The notes under the pieces were generated by a model. It did not search any database. It was not told where the DNA came from and saw only the letters and a program-made list of their open reading frames with translations. Of a stretch of DNA of 64,000 nucleotides, positions 1 through 12,532 are shown one piece after another (positions within the stretch are counted from its first letter, which is position 1; every line of letters begins with the position of its first letter). The DNA is from Kryptolebias marmoratus (taxonomy: Eukaryota > Chordata > Actinopteri > Cyprinodontiformes > Rivulidae). The stretch spans positions 16,236,884 to 16,300,883 of the forward strand of contig NC_051452.1 in NCBI RefSeq assembly GCF_001649575.2. Reading direction: 5' to 3'. Both the position numbers and the translations under genes were made by a program.

Positions 1-3000
1 ACCTACACATAAGAACACGGGAGGCGAAATGGGAGGCAACACATACTGGCAGGAAACACAAGACAGTACATCGGGGAGGCAAGAGTACGACAATGAACCA
101 GCAAGGAAATGGAGAAAGTGACCGGGTTTTAAAGGCAGAGGGTAATTATGGAAAGTGGGAACAGGTGAGTGAATACAATCAAGGCTTGGGGCAGGTGTAA
201 GTGGGTGTGGCAGATAGACCAAAGAGTAACTGGGAGGAGTGAATAGTGACAGTCACAGAGAAACATGAACACAACAAAACCAAACCCACAGGTGAGTGAA
301 TACAATCAAGGAGACCAGAACACAAACATCAAACAAACAAACAAAACCGAGTTAAAAACATTTTAATAAAAGGCCAACATGATAAGAGCTAATTTAAAAT
401 GAAGTTATGAAAACGCATGCAATTAAAGGTAAAACTAAACATATCTAAAACATTAATCTAAATAAGACACAAAAGTACAGAGTAAAACTTATCTAAAACA
501 AGTCATACTAAAGATAAACTGAGGAAAACCAAACTAAGATATAATGAAAGCTAGCATAAACTGAACTAGAATTTAAAAGCCTCAGCCGATCAGACATGAT
601 AAAAGCTAAACTAAAGGTACCAAAGGTACCAAAAAGCCAGCTAAGAGTTAAAAACATTTTAATAAAACGCCAGCTAAAAGTTTCAGTGTATCAAAAAAAT
701 AAAAATAGGAGGGAGGGAGCAACATACAGATATGAGAGAGGGTGCCAGCAAAGACCATAAGATCGAGGTGAGGAAAGCCCACAAATACCGTCCCAAATAG
801 TCCTCTCTGCCATAGTCCTTAAAATGATGGAAAATTTTCAAGGCCGATTCGGTGGAGCCAGATTTAGATATCAGAATTGTTTTTAGGAGAGAAGTAAAAT
901 GTGTCTGCCTTCACAGAGAGCAGGAAAGCTAGACAAATATGTTACAACCAAGGAGGTCATCTTAAGACAGTGTTCACCATAAAAACTATTGTATAGATAA
1001 GGATTTTTCTTTTTTAAAAAAAGGACAGAAGTACAGATTTAGTTTTTACATCAACATCAATGGTGAGTCAAACAGATTATTTATTTTAGAGAAGCTCCAG
1101 TTGTAATGAGCATGCTTTGCCACTGCTTATGACATTCTAAGCTACAGTGTTTGTTTTTAGATATTGACAGTAACATTAGGAATATCTGGAATATGTTCTA
1201 ATTTTGAATATCTAAACTCAAACCTAAAACTTCTAATGTCCACATTGTAGATAAGTAAAATGTGACTTTGACTGATGATTTTTTTAGTTATACACAGCAT
1301 TTACTATTTGAAGGGAAAATGTAGTAGTAGACATTTATAGGTGAAAACCTAATACACGTGAGTAAGAAAGGTGAAGTCATATGTTCTAAAATTGACTTGA
1401 CATATATGAAATGTTGATGGTAGACTGAGTAAATGCCATTCTCTTGGTACCTGAAACAACTGAATAAATGATATGTGTTTAAAGATCCCACTGTTATTTA
1501 ATAAATCTGCATGCCATATTTCTTACTATGAGGTAGTTTTCACAGTAGGGGTACTTTAGTCTGCACAGATCCTGTTACCTGCAGCAACAAGCAGCATTTG
1601 AATTTCAGAATTGTTTATTAATATATCTAGAAACTACTGAAATAATGCTTTCAAACTGCACTATTTGATTTAGTTCAGGAAAAACATTTTATGTACAATT
1701 TTACAGTTTGGATACCTTTTAAATTATGTAACATTTGGAAGCTCCACATTTTTACACGTTTTTAAAATTCATATTTAACACAAATGAAAAACAATAAAAT
1801 CCATGCTGTAGTTCATTAGGTAATTTATGAGCTCCCTAGTATCTTGAGGCCCAAGGCAACTGTATACCTTTGCTGTAGGGCAATGGTGTCCAATCCTGGT
1901 CCTGGAAGGCCACTATTCTGGATGTTTTAGATGTTTCCCTGCTCTTCAGTGGAACTTCAAGTTTTGCAGAAGCCTGTTAATCACTCAGTGATTCAAATCA
2001 GGTGTGTCAAAGCAGAGAAACACCTGAAACCTGGAGGATAGTGGCCCTCCAGGACCAGGGTTGGACACCACTGCCTCAGGGTAAGTCTGCTTCTGGTGAG
2101 AAAGATGACATAATTATTTTCTGCCACTCAGTTAACACAACATAAAATTTTGTTTTTGTACCTTCAATTGCACCATTTATGTTTATTTAACAACTTTGTA
2201 TACAGTTGTTGGCAAGTGTTGCTGGTCACAGTAATTTCAACTTTCTAAACATGGAAATATTTCCTAATCACACTAACTGTTGTAAGAACTCAATGTTGTT
2301 TTCATCAAAATAAGAAAAAATGAATATATGTAATGTGTCGAAAACTTGAGTACCTGGCACTGGAAACCATATGCAAACACACCATGCAAACAATAATTAC
2401 AGGAACAAATTTTGCACCAAAATGAAATGACCTCAGTTGAAGCACAATACTCCGTTAGGCACACATACATAGTTGTATTATCTTTTCATTTTACTCATCA
2501 GGTATACTGCTGTGTTAATATGTTGTGGTTCAGTGAGTCTTAAAGTGTTTACAAGTAAATATGGCCCTTAGTTCTTTTCTTTTCCTTCTTTTTATAGTTT
2601 TTATTGTTGATGATCAAAGAAACTTAACATGACAATGTAACTATGTTGCTTTATACTCCAAGATTGTTGCAGACCTTTTAACTTCAAGGACCCTTTTATT
2701 GAAATTTAAATAAAACAAACAAGTGACAATTCACTTGTTGGGAGTCAAATAAATGAAACTATGTGAGTTCAATAGACCTAGACCTAACAGTTCAGGAGCT
2801 AGTAACATGAAGTAAAGAATCCACAGGTTTGAAATGGGTAACAATTGACAGTGATCTGGCAATCAACAAAGACACCTGGGAAGTTCAAAGTCAACAAATC
2901 AACAAAACAAAAGTGGCAGTGATGAACATACTGAAACCAGCTGTGAGACAAAGTGGGAAAAAAACAGCAGAAAACATGCTTAAGTGAAATTACTATTCTT

Positions 3001-3724
3001 TGAAGGAATTTAACCCTTCCACCTTGCAAGCGAAGGTTTAAGAGATCTTGCTAGATCTGTTATTGCTTTAAATGTGTTGGGGATGACTCTCAGCTACTAC
3101 CACACCAGATTTTAGCCCAATAGATGTATGTAAACCTGACAGAGTTGTATTTTTTGACTTATATAGTTAATATTTTTGTGTTTTCCAAGGTGGATTGGAT
3201 GTGGCAACCACCTTGATTCAGTTTGATATCAAAAGTTAATCAGTTGTAGATGTACATCCAAGGATTACTTTGATTAAAATCCATTCAGTGGTGAGATATT
3301 TCGCTTACAGACAGAGACATTAACACACATACAGATGAATAGAAATATTTACGGTAATGCCCACTCATTCATGGTGTAGAAGATAATTACAAGTCATGGC
3401 ATATATATTTTTATGCGTTTCTATCAAATTAGGGCTTTTTATGTCCATTAGTACCATAAGGAGCTTTAACAGTGATTCACTAACAGTGTCAGAAAAAAAC
3501 AGCTTGGCAGCAACCATGGCAGCTTATAATTGCTTTTCACACTTTGAACTCATGAACCTTGGAGAATCAGGGTTAGGGTTAGGGTTCTTGTGTCTCATCT
3601 TTAACTACAAATGAGTGTTGATGCTTTTCCCCTTCCCCATTTTCTAGATGGTGTTAGTAGTTTTGTTTGTAGATTTAAATCACCTCATTATTATGTCCCT
3701 CTAATTCTCCCTTTGTGTCTTTAG
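1..3724 (+). other. dmd: dmd intron 21, 3' part
   Basis: No exon 21 sequence is visible, so the window starts inside intron 21. Bases 1-680 are A-rich repeat-like DNA with two internal direct repeats: ACAGGTGAGTGAATACAATC plus AAGG at 161-184 and 288-311, and a block beginning GAGTTAAAAACATTTTAATA at about 350 and 645. A hAT-type foldback lies at 1881-2073 and a reversed copy of a dispersed repeat at about 3060-3310. Bases 3569-3586 are three AGGGTT units. The rest (about 680-1880 and 2080-3060) is AT-rich with nothing I recognise. Confidence 0.8.
1881..2073. mobile_element. Foldback hAT MITE, older copy
   Basis: The left end CAATGGTGTCCAATCCTGGT plus CCTGGAAGGCCAC and the right end, reversed, match at 30 of 33 positions. 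The flanks CTGTAGGG and CCTCAGGG agree at 5 of 8, a decayed duplication. The family is defined better by the copy at 45673-45880. Confidence 0.85.
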
Positions 3725-3870
3725 TTTTGGAAAGCCTGCCCCCAGCTCGATATAAGGAGACCATTTCAGCACTGTTAGCATGGATACAACAGTGTGAAGC
3801 CAAACTGTCCATCCCATCAACAGCTGTTACAGAGAATCCCATTATGGAGCAGAGACTGAAGGATGTTCAG
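3725..3870 (+). CDS. dmd: dmd exon 22 (spectrin repeat R6, helix A)
   Basis: 146 bases, the same length as human exon 22. It opens with the last two bases of a codon split by phase-1 intron 21 and ends in phase 0 after GATGTTCAG. It encodes LESLPPARYKETISALLAW and what follows through MEQRLKDVQ. The Trp in ALLAWIQQ is the helix-A Trp of R6. The acceptor is TTTGTGTCTTTAG and the donor GTACAC. The dystrophin frame stays open past the donor into a LINE insertion and stops only at about 4725, so retention of intron 22 would not be cut off quickly. Confidence 0.95.
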
Positions 3871-3989
3871 GTACACACACACTCACAATTTATTTTCTCT
3901 GTCCCAATGGTAACAGTTGACAAAATGATATACCTTTTTGGGCTCAGCTTGGTTCCTAATCTACAGGATGTTTACTTAGGCTGGTGTTC

Positions 3990-6512
3990 TGTGAGACATA
4001 GGTCCTCATACTGGGATTTTTTGAACGAATTTTCTGCCTTTCTTGCCAATCTATCTGCAATGTCCCCCAATGTTATCATTCTGGGTGACTTTAACATTCA
4101 CATTGACAATTCTAACCTCCCACTCACTAACGACTTTTTATCCTGCCTGGACAGTTCTGGATTTACTCAATTCGTTGATTTCGCCACCCACATCAGAGGA
4201 CACACTTTGGATTTAATTTGCTGTTCTGGACTTACCCCTGTTGACTGCAAAGCTGATGATCTCTCCTTTACTGACCATTTTTTTCTATCCTTCCATTTAC
4301 CTCTTTGTGTTTCATCCTCCAAGTCAGAACGGCTCATCTCGTTCAGGAACATTAAAAACATTAATCTTGACTCACTTTCAACTAATATTATCTCCTCACT
4401 GACTCCCGAACCAAACCAGTCTCCTGGCGAACTAACTGCTCAATACAATAATCATTTAACTAATATTCTCAACTCTCATGCTCCGGTGAAAACACGATCT
4501 GTTAACTTTACCCATTCTGCCCCTTGGTTTACTCCTGAACTCCGGTCCATAAAAGCAAAATGTCATCAACTTGAACGACTCTATAAAAAATCTGGTCTCC
4601 ATATACATAAGGACATGTACAATTCTCATTTATCGCATTACAAGTTAACAATTTTTCTAACTAAATCCGATTACTACTCTGGTCTCATTTCCTCCTACAA
4701 AGGTAACACTAAGATCCTCTTCTGACTGTTGAACAATTATTTTCATCCCCTTGACTCTCTCCCAGCTCACTTTCACTCAAACGATAGCTGTAACTCTCTC
4801 ATGCTCTTTTTTTACTGATAAAATCACCAAAATCCATCAAGAATGGTCTTGTCTCTCCTCTTTCTACCCAATCAGAATCTTTTACCTTCAGTCAGCCTTT
4901 TTCGACCTTTCAACTTCCTCCCCCCTCTGAAATAGCTGACCTCATTCAAAATACCAAGCCCACCACGTGTTCACTAGATCCTTTCCCCACAGTTCTTTTA
5001 AAACTCTGCCTTCTTCCGCTTCTTCCTATCATCTCTGCTATCATCCACTCCTCTCTCTCTACTGGAACTATTCCAACTATTCTCAAAACTGCTGTCATCA
5101 CGACAATCCTTAAAAAGCCTGGTCTGGATCCCAAAAATTTCAATAATCTTTGCCCTATTTCCAATTTTCCATTCATTTCCAAAATTCTGTAAAAAACAGT
5201 TGCCTCCCAGCTCCACCAACATTTAACCGAAAACAGTCTGTACGAACCGTTTCAGTCAGGTTTCCGCTCTGGTCACAGTACAGAATCAACTCTCCTCAGA
5301 ATCACAAACTCTCTCCTCATGGCTGCAGACTCTGGGTTACTTTCAATTCTCATCCACCTTGATCTCAATGCAGCTTTTGACACCATCTCTCACAGCATCC
5401 TCCTTCGCAGACTTTCATCCATCGGCATCTCCGGCACACTGCTCGCTTGGTTTCATTCATATTTCGCTGGCCGCACTCAGTTCATTAAACTTAAATCTTT
5501 CAGATCCCTCTCCTTCCCTGTGACTTCAGGCGTGCCCCAAGGTTCTGTCCTGGGACCCCTTCTTTTCATCACTTACCTTCTCCCCCTTGGCAATATCTGT
5601 CGTAGATTTAACATTCAATTCCACTGTTTTGCTGATGACACACAACTCTTTGTTAATAATAAATTAAACAGTGCTAAAACAGAGTTTATACTGGTCAGCA
5701 GTAAATCCACATTATCCAAAGTCAACAGTTTCTCCGTCAACATCGACAACACCCAGGTTTCGCCCTCCACCCAGGTTAAGAGTTTGGATGTCACTCTAGA
5801 CAGCACTCTCTCCTTCCATTCACACATCAATAATACTACCCGGTCCGCATACTTCCACCTTCAGAACATCAACCGACTCCGTCCATCACTCTCATCACAC
5901 TCTGCTTCCATCCTGGTCCATAGTCTGGTCACCTCTAGAATTGATTACTGTAACTCTCTCCTCTTTGGTCTCCCTCTCAAATCTCTCCGTAAACTTCAAA
6001 TGGTTCAAAACTCAGCTGCCCGCATCATCACCAAAACCCCCTCATCCCACCACATCACCCCAGTTCTCCACCAACTTCACTGGCTTCCCGTCTCATTCAG
6101 AATTTAATTCAAAATCCTCATGTATACATTCAAGGCTATCCACAACCTCGCTCCTTCCTATCTGTCCGATCTCGTGCACATCACCACCCATTCACTCTCC
6201 CTTCGTTCATCGTCCTCCATCCACCTCAACATTCCTCCTGTCTGCCTCAGTACCATGGGAAACAGAGCATTCTCCCACTCTGCTCCACACCTCTGGAATG
6301 CTCTTCCACCTGACTTACGTAATATTGACAATCTCTCGACTTTCAAATCACAACTCAAGACTCATCTGTTTAAGCTAGCCTTTTCTCTGTAACTTTTCTT
6401 GTTGTTATTCTTCTATTGCTGTTATTCTTGTTGTTATTCTTCTTTGTCCTTATATTGTAAAGTGTCCTTGGGTGTCTACAAATAAAATGCATTATTATTA
6501 TTATTATTATTA
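3990..6512 (+). mobile_element. L2/CR1-like LINE, degenerate, sense to dmd
   Basis: A non-LTR retrotransposon in at least three frames. Residues IILGDFNIHID and THIRGHTLDLICC (about 4070-4225) are the apurinic-type endonuclease domain. Reverse transcriptase motifs follow: [16 protein letters not shown] (about 5358), [14 protein letters not shown] (about 5527) and FADDTQLF (about 5630, FADD in place of YADD). The C-terminal ARIITKTP...HWLPV and LWNALPPDLR segments and a 3' end AATAAAATGCATT plus (ATT)n complete it. Stops at about 4724 onward, frameshifts and a deletion after the FADD box make it non-functional. The 5' end is truncated about 120 bases after exon 22. Confidence 0.88.
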
Positions 6513-8345
6513 CAAAGAACACAGTGAGGTGCATATATGAGTGTGTGTGTGTATAAACACCCTCACTATCTATAAATGTCAGTTGTCCATTTCTCATTAG
6601 AATGTCCTGATTTTCCAACATCTGAATCAGACCTTGTCAATCCGTGCAACCTCTGAGCCAGTATGGCTTCTCTCTCACTTATTCTGCACCAAAGTTGACT
6701 GTACCAAGCACCTCGACAATATCACTAAACCAAGCCCCCAGCTAAGCTTTTGAAAAACCAAGGGCTAATAGAGGAAACTATAAAGTTGTGGAAAGTTAAG
6801 GCCTTATTGGGGTCTGTGGCCATTGGACAACTCAGGGCTGCGACCGCAAACTGGGAAAATGGCTTCCAGGAATAATCTCAGCAATCTCTGTCCAGTGCAG
6901 TCTTAGGAACAGCTATGCCTGGTTGGTCAGTCAGGACTTAAAAATCCCACAATGTTGTATTCCTGTTGTTCTCCACCACCCTTAGTGGACCGTCCTCCTT
7001 TGGCTCTGAGACCTCCAGCCTATGTTAGGCACAGATGTTTCTGTACACTTTTCTAATCACTTATTTATGAATCACTGTTGCTGTGGTGCATTCCAGCTTA
7101 TTGGATTCTGTGATGGTGCCAGTAGTCATAGTTAGTACTGAAACCTTCTAACATACTTTCTAAAGGTACTATAGTAAAGGCATGAATGTATTGTTCTAGT
7201 AGCCCATTTATGATCAGAATATGTTGGTTCCCCAACATTGACACACAGGCCTTGTTACAACATCTGAGCCAGCATGGCATCATTTCCATATCTCTTGCTT
7301 ATTAGGTATTGAAGAGTACACATACTAAGCTCCACCCTTTTTCCAGATGATCGCTGGCACTTTCGCTTTAAATTGGGTCCTCTACCACAGGTTAGTTGCT
7401 TGGAATCCTTACATCTGCCTTCTTCTGTAGATTATCAGCCACCACAATATCCAATTGGTAGTGTCAAAAATGAACCTGAAAAAAACTAACAAGCATATAT
7501 CAGATTTCTCTATTGTATGGTTTTAACTCTGATAATATTATGTGTCTATGAATAGAAGGACTTTTTGATCTCAGGAAGGAGAAATTAATTATTTTTGTTT
7601 AAAGCCTTTAAAAAGCTCACAGTTCATATTTTTTCTTGACTAATCTAAAAGAAAATGGGATAGGTCAGCATAATTTAATAAATTTGCTTTTTATTATTTT
7701 TATCATTATTATGCTTTTTACTTTGCTTACAAAACATGGAGTTTGTTGCTGATGATTAACATGTAGCCAAAAGCATAGTGAAATGAGCAAGGAACAGAAG
7801 AAAAAGTTTGAAAAGGAATGTTTGGTTACCAAAAGATACACAATAGGTTAAGAAGGTGAGTCTATTCATGCATCAGTGAAGCTTCCCCAGTAGGACTCAC
7901 TCCTTTCTGACTGACAGAAATTAAATGCTTGCCTGGCTCTTTGAGTGGGGATCCTCACAGCATTACCATACTCACTTGTGCATGCCTGCCTTCCTGTGTT
8001 ATGCACCTCAGACCACAGGGAGACCCGTGTCGACAAGAGAAATAGCCTCATTTATGAAACCATTTGTAATATAAGTCAAACTTTAATGGGCTTAGTTGCA
8101 AGGGTGAGAGTGGGGGACTTCATAGTTTGAACTTGTTTGTCCAACACATCCCAAAGATGGTTAATTACATTGCGTTCATGATAATTTTGAGGCAAAATAA
8201 ACACTGAAATTGTTTTGTGTTCCTCAAACTATTCAAGAACCTTTTTGTCAGTAGGTCCTCTTTTAAATGCCTATTTTTCTGTTCCTAATTTTTTATTTTT
8301 CTTGGTATGTTCTAAACACTACAGACCAGAAATATCCTTCTAGAA

Positions 8346-8852
8346 CTTCAGTAAAGCCAGTACCTTACTGGAATGCAATTGTTGGCAACTAGTCGGAAAC
8401 ATAAAATTGCCAGAAATTCCACAAACTTATTCTGAATCAGATTAAATTGGTACTTATGACTTGTTTACATGTATATACCTAACTCTAAATTAAGTGCAAC
8501 ATTTGAATTTTTAGTTGCAATTTAAAGTCATATCTTATTTGGCTGCGAGTTGATGAATGGCATTTCCTGAGGGTGTCTCCCTCCAGAAGGCCTTTCTATT
8601 TTCACGGCTTTCTCAACTTCGCAGAGGAACACAGCCTTGTTGTTTGAGTTTTAAACATGTTCAAAATGTTTGTGTGACAACTTTTCTGTTGAAATAGTTA
8701 CAAAGTTGTTCTGGGTGCCTCCAACTCGCCTTAGCCTCATCTGAATTTTGGGGCAGGCATCTCCAGCCTGTCTCAAACTTATTTGAATTTTAGGAAAGCC
8801 TTTCACAATTTGTTGCCAACAGACTCAGCCCTGTGAGATACTGGCTTGAGTG
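8346..8852. repeat. Dispersed foldback repeat, copy 1 (CCAGTATCTCACTGG type)
   Basis: The left end is TAAAGCCAGTACCTTACTGG then TTGTTGGCAACTAGTCGG; the right end is TTGTTGCCAACAGACTCAGC then CCTGTGAGATACTGGCTTGA. The two ends are inverted copies of each other, with a body of about 500 bases. No open frame of note is inside. The same ends occur at 43603-43962 and 58918-59868. Confidence 0.7.
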
Positions 8853-11405
8853 GTAGCTGTGGTGAGCCTAAGACCCAGGCATCTACCTCTCTACCCCATG
8901 TTGTTCAACTTTTTTTACACAATTCAGTATTCATCAAATCAATTTTAAGAACAAAATGTTTTCTTGCTACCTTTTTTTTTTTTTTTTTTCATCCCAGCAA
9001 ATCAACTGTTTTCATTTCAACTGTTAGTGTCAGTGTTAGGTCAGGTAGGATTCCCAAAATTGTTTATATTTGGTAAATGACTGAATATTGATGCTTACTA
9101 TAATTTTCAAAATATTTGAACAATAAAATGTTTAATGTAATTATTAATTTTTAACCTTTGAATATTTATATATTAAACACCAAGAAAAACTTTTTTTTTT
9201 TTAATCATCTAGTAATTTCAGTCGATTCATGACATATACATTGTTAATTTGACATCATTAATTACATTCATCCTTTTCGGCATTTAAACAGATTTAAGAT
9301 TTTACTATTAACTATTTGACTGCTAGCTATATTTAAACCATTTTAGCGTTATTGCTTTTTATCAGCTAAATTTTTATACATTTTCTCAAACAGTTGAATT
9401 CCATCTATTTTTAGCTGTGTCTCCTTCACGAATCTGCATTTTGTTGACTGGACCTGTTTTTTTTTTTTTACTTTGCTATATGTTTCCAACTACATGTTTC
9501 GAAAGCATATATTTAACTTAGTAAATGAAAAATACCAGTACACACATTCATAAGGGCTTTATGGTTATACAAGTACAAAAGGTATTTTTTCATGTAGACT
9601 ATTACTGAGAAACTAAGAAAAAAGGCAAAACAAAAGCAGAAGGGATGGCTCTTGCATACTGTGCTCTCCACTTGCACTTTTGCTTTCATGTAATGCAGCC
9701 AGATTCTAATTTACTTTTTTTGTCCTTTGACATGTGAGCTAGTAAAAAATATGGTTTCACTCAAAATGGATGTTTTTAGTCTGCAGTTATTACCAAGGCA
9801 GAGTGCTTTAGACAAAATTATGACTGTAATAATTCACAGTTTCATAAATTTTACAAAGAAGGATCAAATTACAACAGTTTTACCTGGAGGGCTGGTAAAG
9901 ATGTTTCAGTATGCTTTAAATATCAGCAACACAAAAATGTTTCAACCACGGAGCATGAATATCCAACCTTGAGTTCCCCTAGTGGTCTGGTTCTTTTCTT
10001 ACCAGTGTTTTGTGGGTTTGCAGGATTTTTCTTTTGTAGTTGTTTTTTGTAGTTTGCATCATGCATGTGTTTGCAGTGCATTTAGCTGTTTGCTGTGTGT
10101 TTGCACCCGTCGGCCACCATACATAACAGTAGTTCTAGTCTTGGGACATCTAAAGCTAGTTTCAACTTAATTAGCTTTCAGCTGGTTCATGTTTTGTTTT
10201 AACAATTCTCTCTCTCACATCTCACCCACTGAAGGATTTTAAAGACATCTGATTTTCAAATAGTTTGTAATGAGACTATTTTTTAAAGGATCCTCAGCAT
10301 TTCAACTGCTTTACCCAGGATATGCAACCTTTGTTGTAATAGCAGCAGTGCAGTAGCTGCTTTTGTCTTTTCTTGTGGGTTGCAATTACCACCATTTCTG
10401 AAGAGACAGTAAATATTTCATACTAACTACATGTGGCAAACACCGCTGGTCTTTGAGAGTAAGACGCTTTCCACCCTGGAAGTAGTTTTTCCATCAGTAT
10501 GTTATAGTGGTGGTTGAAGGATACAACCACTGACAATCTACAGAAACCTAAAATTTGAAAAAAAATAAAATAAATAAATAACTGAAGAAATTTTTTCTCT
10601 GACATTTTGGTCCAAGTAAGAAATTTATTTTTATTGCCTTAAACTGTGTTGAGTTGCTCTTCTCTTCAGAAGTCACACACATGCGCACACACACTTAAAC
10701 AACAATGGTAAGAACAACCAAACAGCAACAATAATTATTGTTGAATTTTTTTATAAGCAGAAATGCTAAAAATGAATATTATTACCATTGTCCCCTTGCA
10801 CCTGCAAACCAATGGACAATATTTCACTTTAGGTACATGCATAAAACCTAATTTAAATGTGCCCAAACTGCACAGAGAGAAGCTACTTGGTTTGCAGTGC
10901 TCCTAAAAACACAAGGCTTCTCTTTGTGAGGGTTTTGCAAACTAGCCCAACACAGTTTTTGATTTTACTGTTCAGCAGGCTCAACAGTTCTTAAACAATA
11001 TAAAATTATTTTTTGCACACATTTTAAAGGCATGGCTGAAGAAGAGGTTATAGGTACCAAACTCAACTGCATGCTGTCTTGATCTATACCCAACAACACC
11101 GTTGAACACCTTGGATGAAGAATGGTACATAAAATATAACTTGAAACATTTCGGTCCTTGGTATACAGTACTCAATGCCAGAATACCTTTTGAGATTTGT
11201 GAGAAGGAATGGCAATATTACAAAGCAATAAAAAGTTTACTTTCCTGATTAGGGCTTAAAGTGCAGAGGTAGAAAAGAAAAATCTAAAGATTTTTTTTAA
11301 TATTATTTCGTTCTTTTTGCATTTAAATAAACATCATAAATGCCAGAACAAGTGCAGTATTTTCAATCTGTTCTAACTTTTTTCTGACATGAGGTTATAT
11401 AGAAT

Positions 11406-11524
11406 TGCGGCCTGTCCAGGGTGTCCTCCTGCCTCTCATACAGTGACTGCTGGAGATAGGCACCTGTGCACCGTGACCCTGAAAGGAGAAGTGGGTAAAG
11501 AAAATGGATGGATGGATGGATGAG
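11406..11524 (+). mobile_element. Non-LTR retroposon 3' end with GGAT tail
   Basis: The block GCGGCCTGTCCAGGGTGTCC through GTGACCCTGAAAGGAGAAG, ending in AAAATGGATGGATGGATGGA, is the 3' end commonly seen on fish non-LTR elements and SINEs. Only about 120 bases are present, so it is a heavily 5'-truncated copy. No open frame remains. Confidence 0.65.
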
Positions 11525-11657
11525 CTTATATAAAATTTTTTTTGTTTGCCTTAATGCAGTCTGTCTTTTATGAATAGCATATGGGGACTTGTTTAATTTC
11601 TTGTTGCTTCAGAATGTATTTATGAATCATGAAGTTTAATGCTGGATTAATCAGACC

Positions 11658-12532
11658 TTCTAGGATTTCGTGATGTTGCGATCGTAACTATTAACGCAAA
11701 ATCAAGCAAACCCCTCGAAATCGCAACTTTTTGCAATTTTACCCAAAACACCGCAACTTTCCAGCAACTTTAACCCAATATTTATGGTTGAATACAAAAT
11801 AACCCCAAATAACTCATGAAGAAGAGATGTGACATCACTTCCTGTTAACATCAGAATGTCGGGAGCATGCAGGAGCAGCGACCGAAGCCAAAATGTGCGC
11901 TAATGCTTCACATTTGCCCACAAAGATTTCAGCAAAGGACCGCGCAAAACATCGCAGTGAAGTTAGTTTTAAGTTGGATATTGGATATTCGCGCTCCGCA
12001 GAGTTAGCGGCGTCTAGCTCACGGCTGACCCGAAACCGGAACGCTAATGTCGGCCAGCCGTCCCCAAGTGAACCACCGCATGTGAGAGAAGGGGCCGGCA
12101 GAGAACGGCTTGCCAACTTTAGTGTTCCTGTTTTGGGTCAGCCGTGAGCTAGACGCCGCTAACTCCGCGGAGCGGGAATATCCAATATCCAACTTAAAAC
12201 TAACTTCACTGCGGTCGCAAACCAGTTTCCTACCCAGCTGCATATGAGAGGGGGAAAGCTGTTTTGCACGTCCTGTAGTGTAGTCATCGAACATAAACGC
12301 ATCGACAAACACTTTGTGTCTGCACAATCCAGAAATGGTCATGAATGTCAGTTTATAAGTTATCAAAGTTCTCAAATAAAGCACCTTTTGATAATGTCAA
12401 TGTTTGTTGGTAATTATCTTACAAAACTAGTAAGTATTTTTGGTTTATATATTAAAAGTTATGGGTTTTTTATTGATTTTAGTAAAAAAAAAACATTGCA
12501 ACTTTTAGGAAAATGCCCCGCGAAATCCTGGA
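11658..12532. mobile_element. Palindromic non-autonomous DNA transposon
   Basis: The ends are inverted: TAGGATTTCG at about 11661 and CGAAATCCTG at 12521-12530. Inside are several GCAACTTT-type motifs in both directions and a GC-rich centre that forms a long hairpin (arms 11953-12060 and 12106-12213). Short open frames on both strands here are simply the two arms read in opposite directions, not genes. I could not fix the target-site duplication, so the superfamily is open. Confidence 0.65.
11953..12213. repeat. Near-perfect 108-base inverted repeat with 45-base spacer
   Basis: Base-by-base comparison of 11953-12060 with the reverse complement of 12106-12213 gives 100 of 108 matches with no gaps. 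The spacer is 12061-12105. The arms are GC-rich compared with the surrounding AT-rich intron. Both strands therefore encode the same short peptide (EVSFKLDIGYSRSAELAA), which explains the paired open frames. In RNA this would fold as a long stable hairpin within the dmd pre-mRNA. Confidence 0.9.

Noticed and set aside
3715..4725. A 336-residue open frame read as one gene
   Set aside because: Its first 48 codons are dystrophin exon 22 and the rest is intron plus LINE endonuclease. There is no start codon of its own, and the exon ends at the donor at 3870.
12019..12384. Minus-strand frame of 121 residues as a gene
   Set aside because: It shares its peptide with a + strand frame because both read the arms of a palindrome inside a transposon.
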